Source: Citricoccus alkalitolerans
Lineage (GTDB): Bacteria; Actinomycetota; Actinomycetes; Actinomycetales; Micrococcaceae
Reading direction: 5' to 3'
Length of the DNA: 64,000 nt
Assembly: GCF_039528175.1 (NCBI RefSeq)
Contig: NZ_BAAALH010000001.1
Location: 682,001-746,000, forward strand
The stretch's first letter is position 1. The number at the start of each line of letters is the position of its first letter. This document shows positions 63,438-64,000 of the stretch, piece by piece. The notes beneath the pieces are model-generated. The model saw nothing but the letters and a program-made list of their open reading frames with translations, made no database searches and had not been told where the DNA came from. The position numbers were made by a program, and so were the translations under genes.

Positions 63438-64000
63438 ATGGCACGAAGTGAATCGCGGGTCCGCGTCGTCAGGGTCAAGGCTGGGGAGCGTGACGCCCGG
63501 GCGGATGTTCTGGCGGCCGAGGAGCCCCTGGAGATCCGGGTGAACGGCCGGCGGCTGGCGGTGACCATGCGCACCCCGACGGAGGATTTCTCCCTGGCCG
63601 TCGGATTCCTGTTGAGCGAGGGGCTGATCGGCGCCGCCGACGAGGTGCGCTCCGTCCGGTACTGCGGCCGTGACTTCGGCCCGGGAGCGGAGGAGACCGA
63701 CAACACCGTGGACGTGGTGCTGCGCCCTGGGGTCCAGGCCCCTGCCCCGGAGATGGAACGCCAGGTGCTCATGTCCAGCGCCTGCGGCCTGTGCGGGCGG
63801 ACCAGCATCGAGAACGTCCGCACTCAGTCCCGGTTCCCCGTGGACGGTGACCCGATGCAGGTCACCGAGTCCTTCGTGCTGCAGATGCCCGAGGTACTGC
63901 GCGAGCGGCAGAAGGTCTTCGACCGCACTGGCGGGCTGCATGCGGCCGGCCTGTTCAACACCGCCACGGGCGAGCTGGTCGCGGTGCGGGAGGACGTGGG
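63438..64000 (+). CDS. fdhD: formate dehydrogenase accessory sulfurtransferase, 3' end beyond the window
   Basis: 187 codons are visible; the rest lies beyond the right edge. FdhD transfers sulfur to the Mo cofactor of formate dehydrogenase. Blocks are EEPLEIRVNGRRLAVTMRTP, DFSLAVGFLLSEGLI, the CxxC in SSACGLCGR (Cys116, Cys119) and TGGLHAAGLF. ATG 63438 follows GGGGGC. Its presence suggests that the cofactor made here serves a formate dehydrogenase encoded outside the window. Confidence 0.94.
   Translation, partial: MARSESRVRVVRVKAGERDARADVLAAEEPLEIRVNGRRLAVTMRTPTEDFSLAVGFLLSEGLIGAADEVRSVRYCGRDFGPGAEETDNTVDVVLRPGVQAPAPEMERQVLMSSACGLCGRTSIENVRTQSRFPVDGDPMQVTESFVLQMPEVLRERQKVFDRTGGLHAAGLFNTATGELVAVREDV

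Overview
The window is a stretch of high-GC actinobacterial chromosome. Gene content and order point to Micrococcales, probably Micrococcaceae (Micrococcus/Citricoccus/Kocuria-like). This is inferred from protein families and synteny, because no rRNA is present. Evidence includes the aceE - FasR-type regulator - fabD cluster with DUF3052 and ahpE beside it (the order known around Rv2238c-Rv2245 of Mycobacterium tuberculosis), the Nif3 / zinc-ribbon / RNase H trio (compare Rv2230c-Rv2228c), and a lipomannan-type GT-C mannosyltransferase operon. Most of the window is ordinary core genome; one AT-richer segment (about 8.83-13.63 kb) behind a tRNA-Val gene is accessory.

Layout. 1-8.7 kb: type II fatty-acid synthesis operon (fabD, fabH, acpP, fabF running off the left edge), its FasR-like regulator, aceE, then DUF3052 and a 1-Cys peroxiredoxin. 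8.75-13.9 kb: tRNA-Val(TAC), remains of a serine recombinase and a MobF/TraA relaxase, and an intact three-gene ABC-three-component (ABC-3C) putative defence system made of a nuclease-like effector, a middle component and a DUF3732 SMC-like ATPase. 14-26 kb: an amber-interrupted DUF998 gene, a methyltransferase, an SDR, panD, ppk2, gnd, cysE-cysK, msrA, Nif3, a zinc-ribbon relic protein, an RNase HI-VOC fusion and yaaA. 26.2-35.1 kb: rnpB, a BCCT transporter, a long gapB-type GAPDH, def, a MhuD-type heme oxygenase coupled to an M20 amidohydrolase, an LLM oxidoreductase, tRNA-His and orn. 35.2-40 kb: three overlapping membrane mannosyltransferase genes. 40-50 kb: an AbiEi/DUF559-like protein between related hairpins, a PucR-type regulator divergent from a ferredoxin reductase-desaturase pair, DUF2079, a flavoprotein with divergent LysR, and a RibD-like reductase. 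50.8-56.5 kb: tRNA-Arg, ssb, ettA, tesB, an unknown gene and an OsmC-truncated-globin fusion. 56.6-64 kb: a nearly complete molybdenum cofactor region, with moaB-moaE-moaA on + and moeB-moeA-moaC-mobA-moaD on -, ending in fdhD cut by the right edge.

The strongest candidate for a little-studied system is the ABC-3C operon at 9992-13627. Other points of note are two domain fusions (RNase HI-VOC, OsmC-trHb), two single-codon nonsense lesions, MhuD coupled to an amidohydrolase, and four runs of N, at least one of which sits exactly in the loop of a very strong terminator hairpin. Starts were chosen by Shine-Dalgarno spacing and family length. No homology search could be run, so all family calls are by recognition of motifs.
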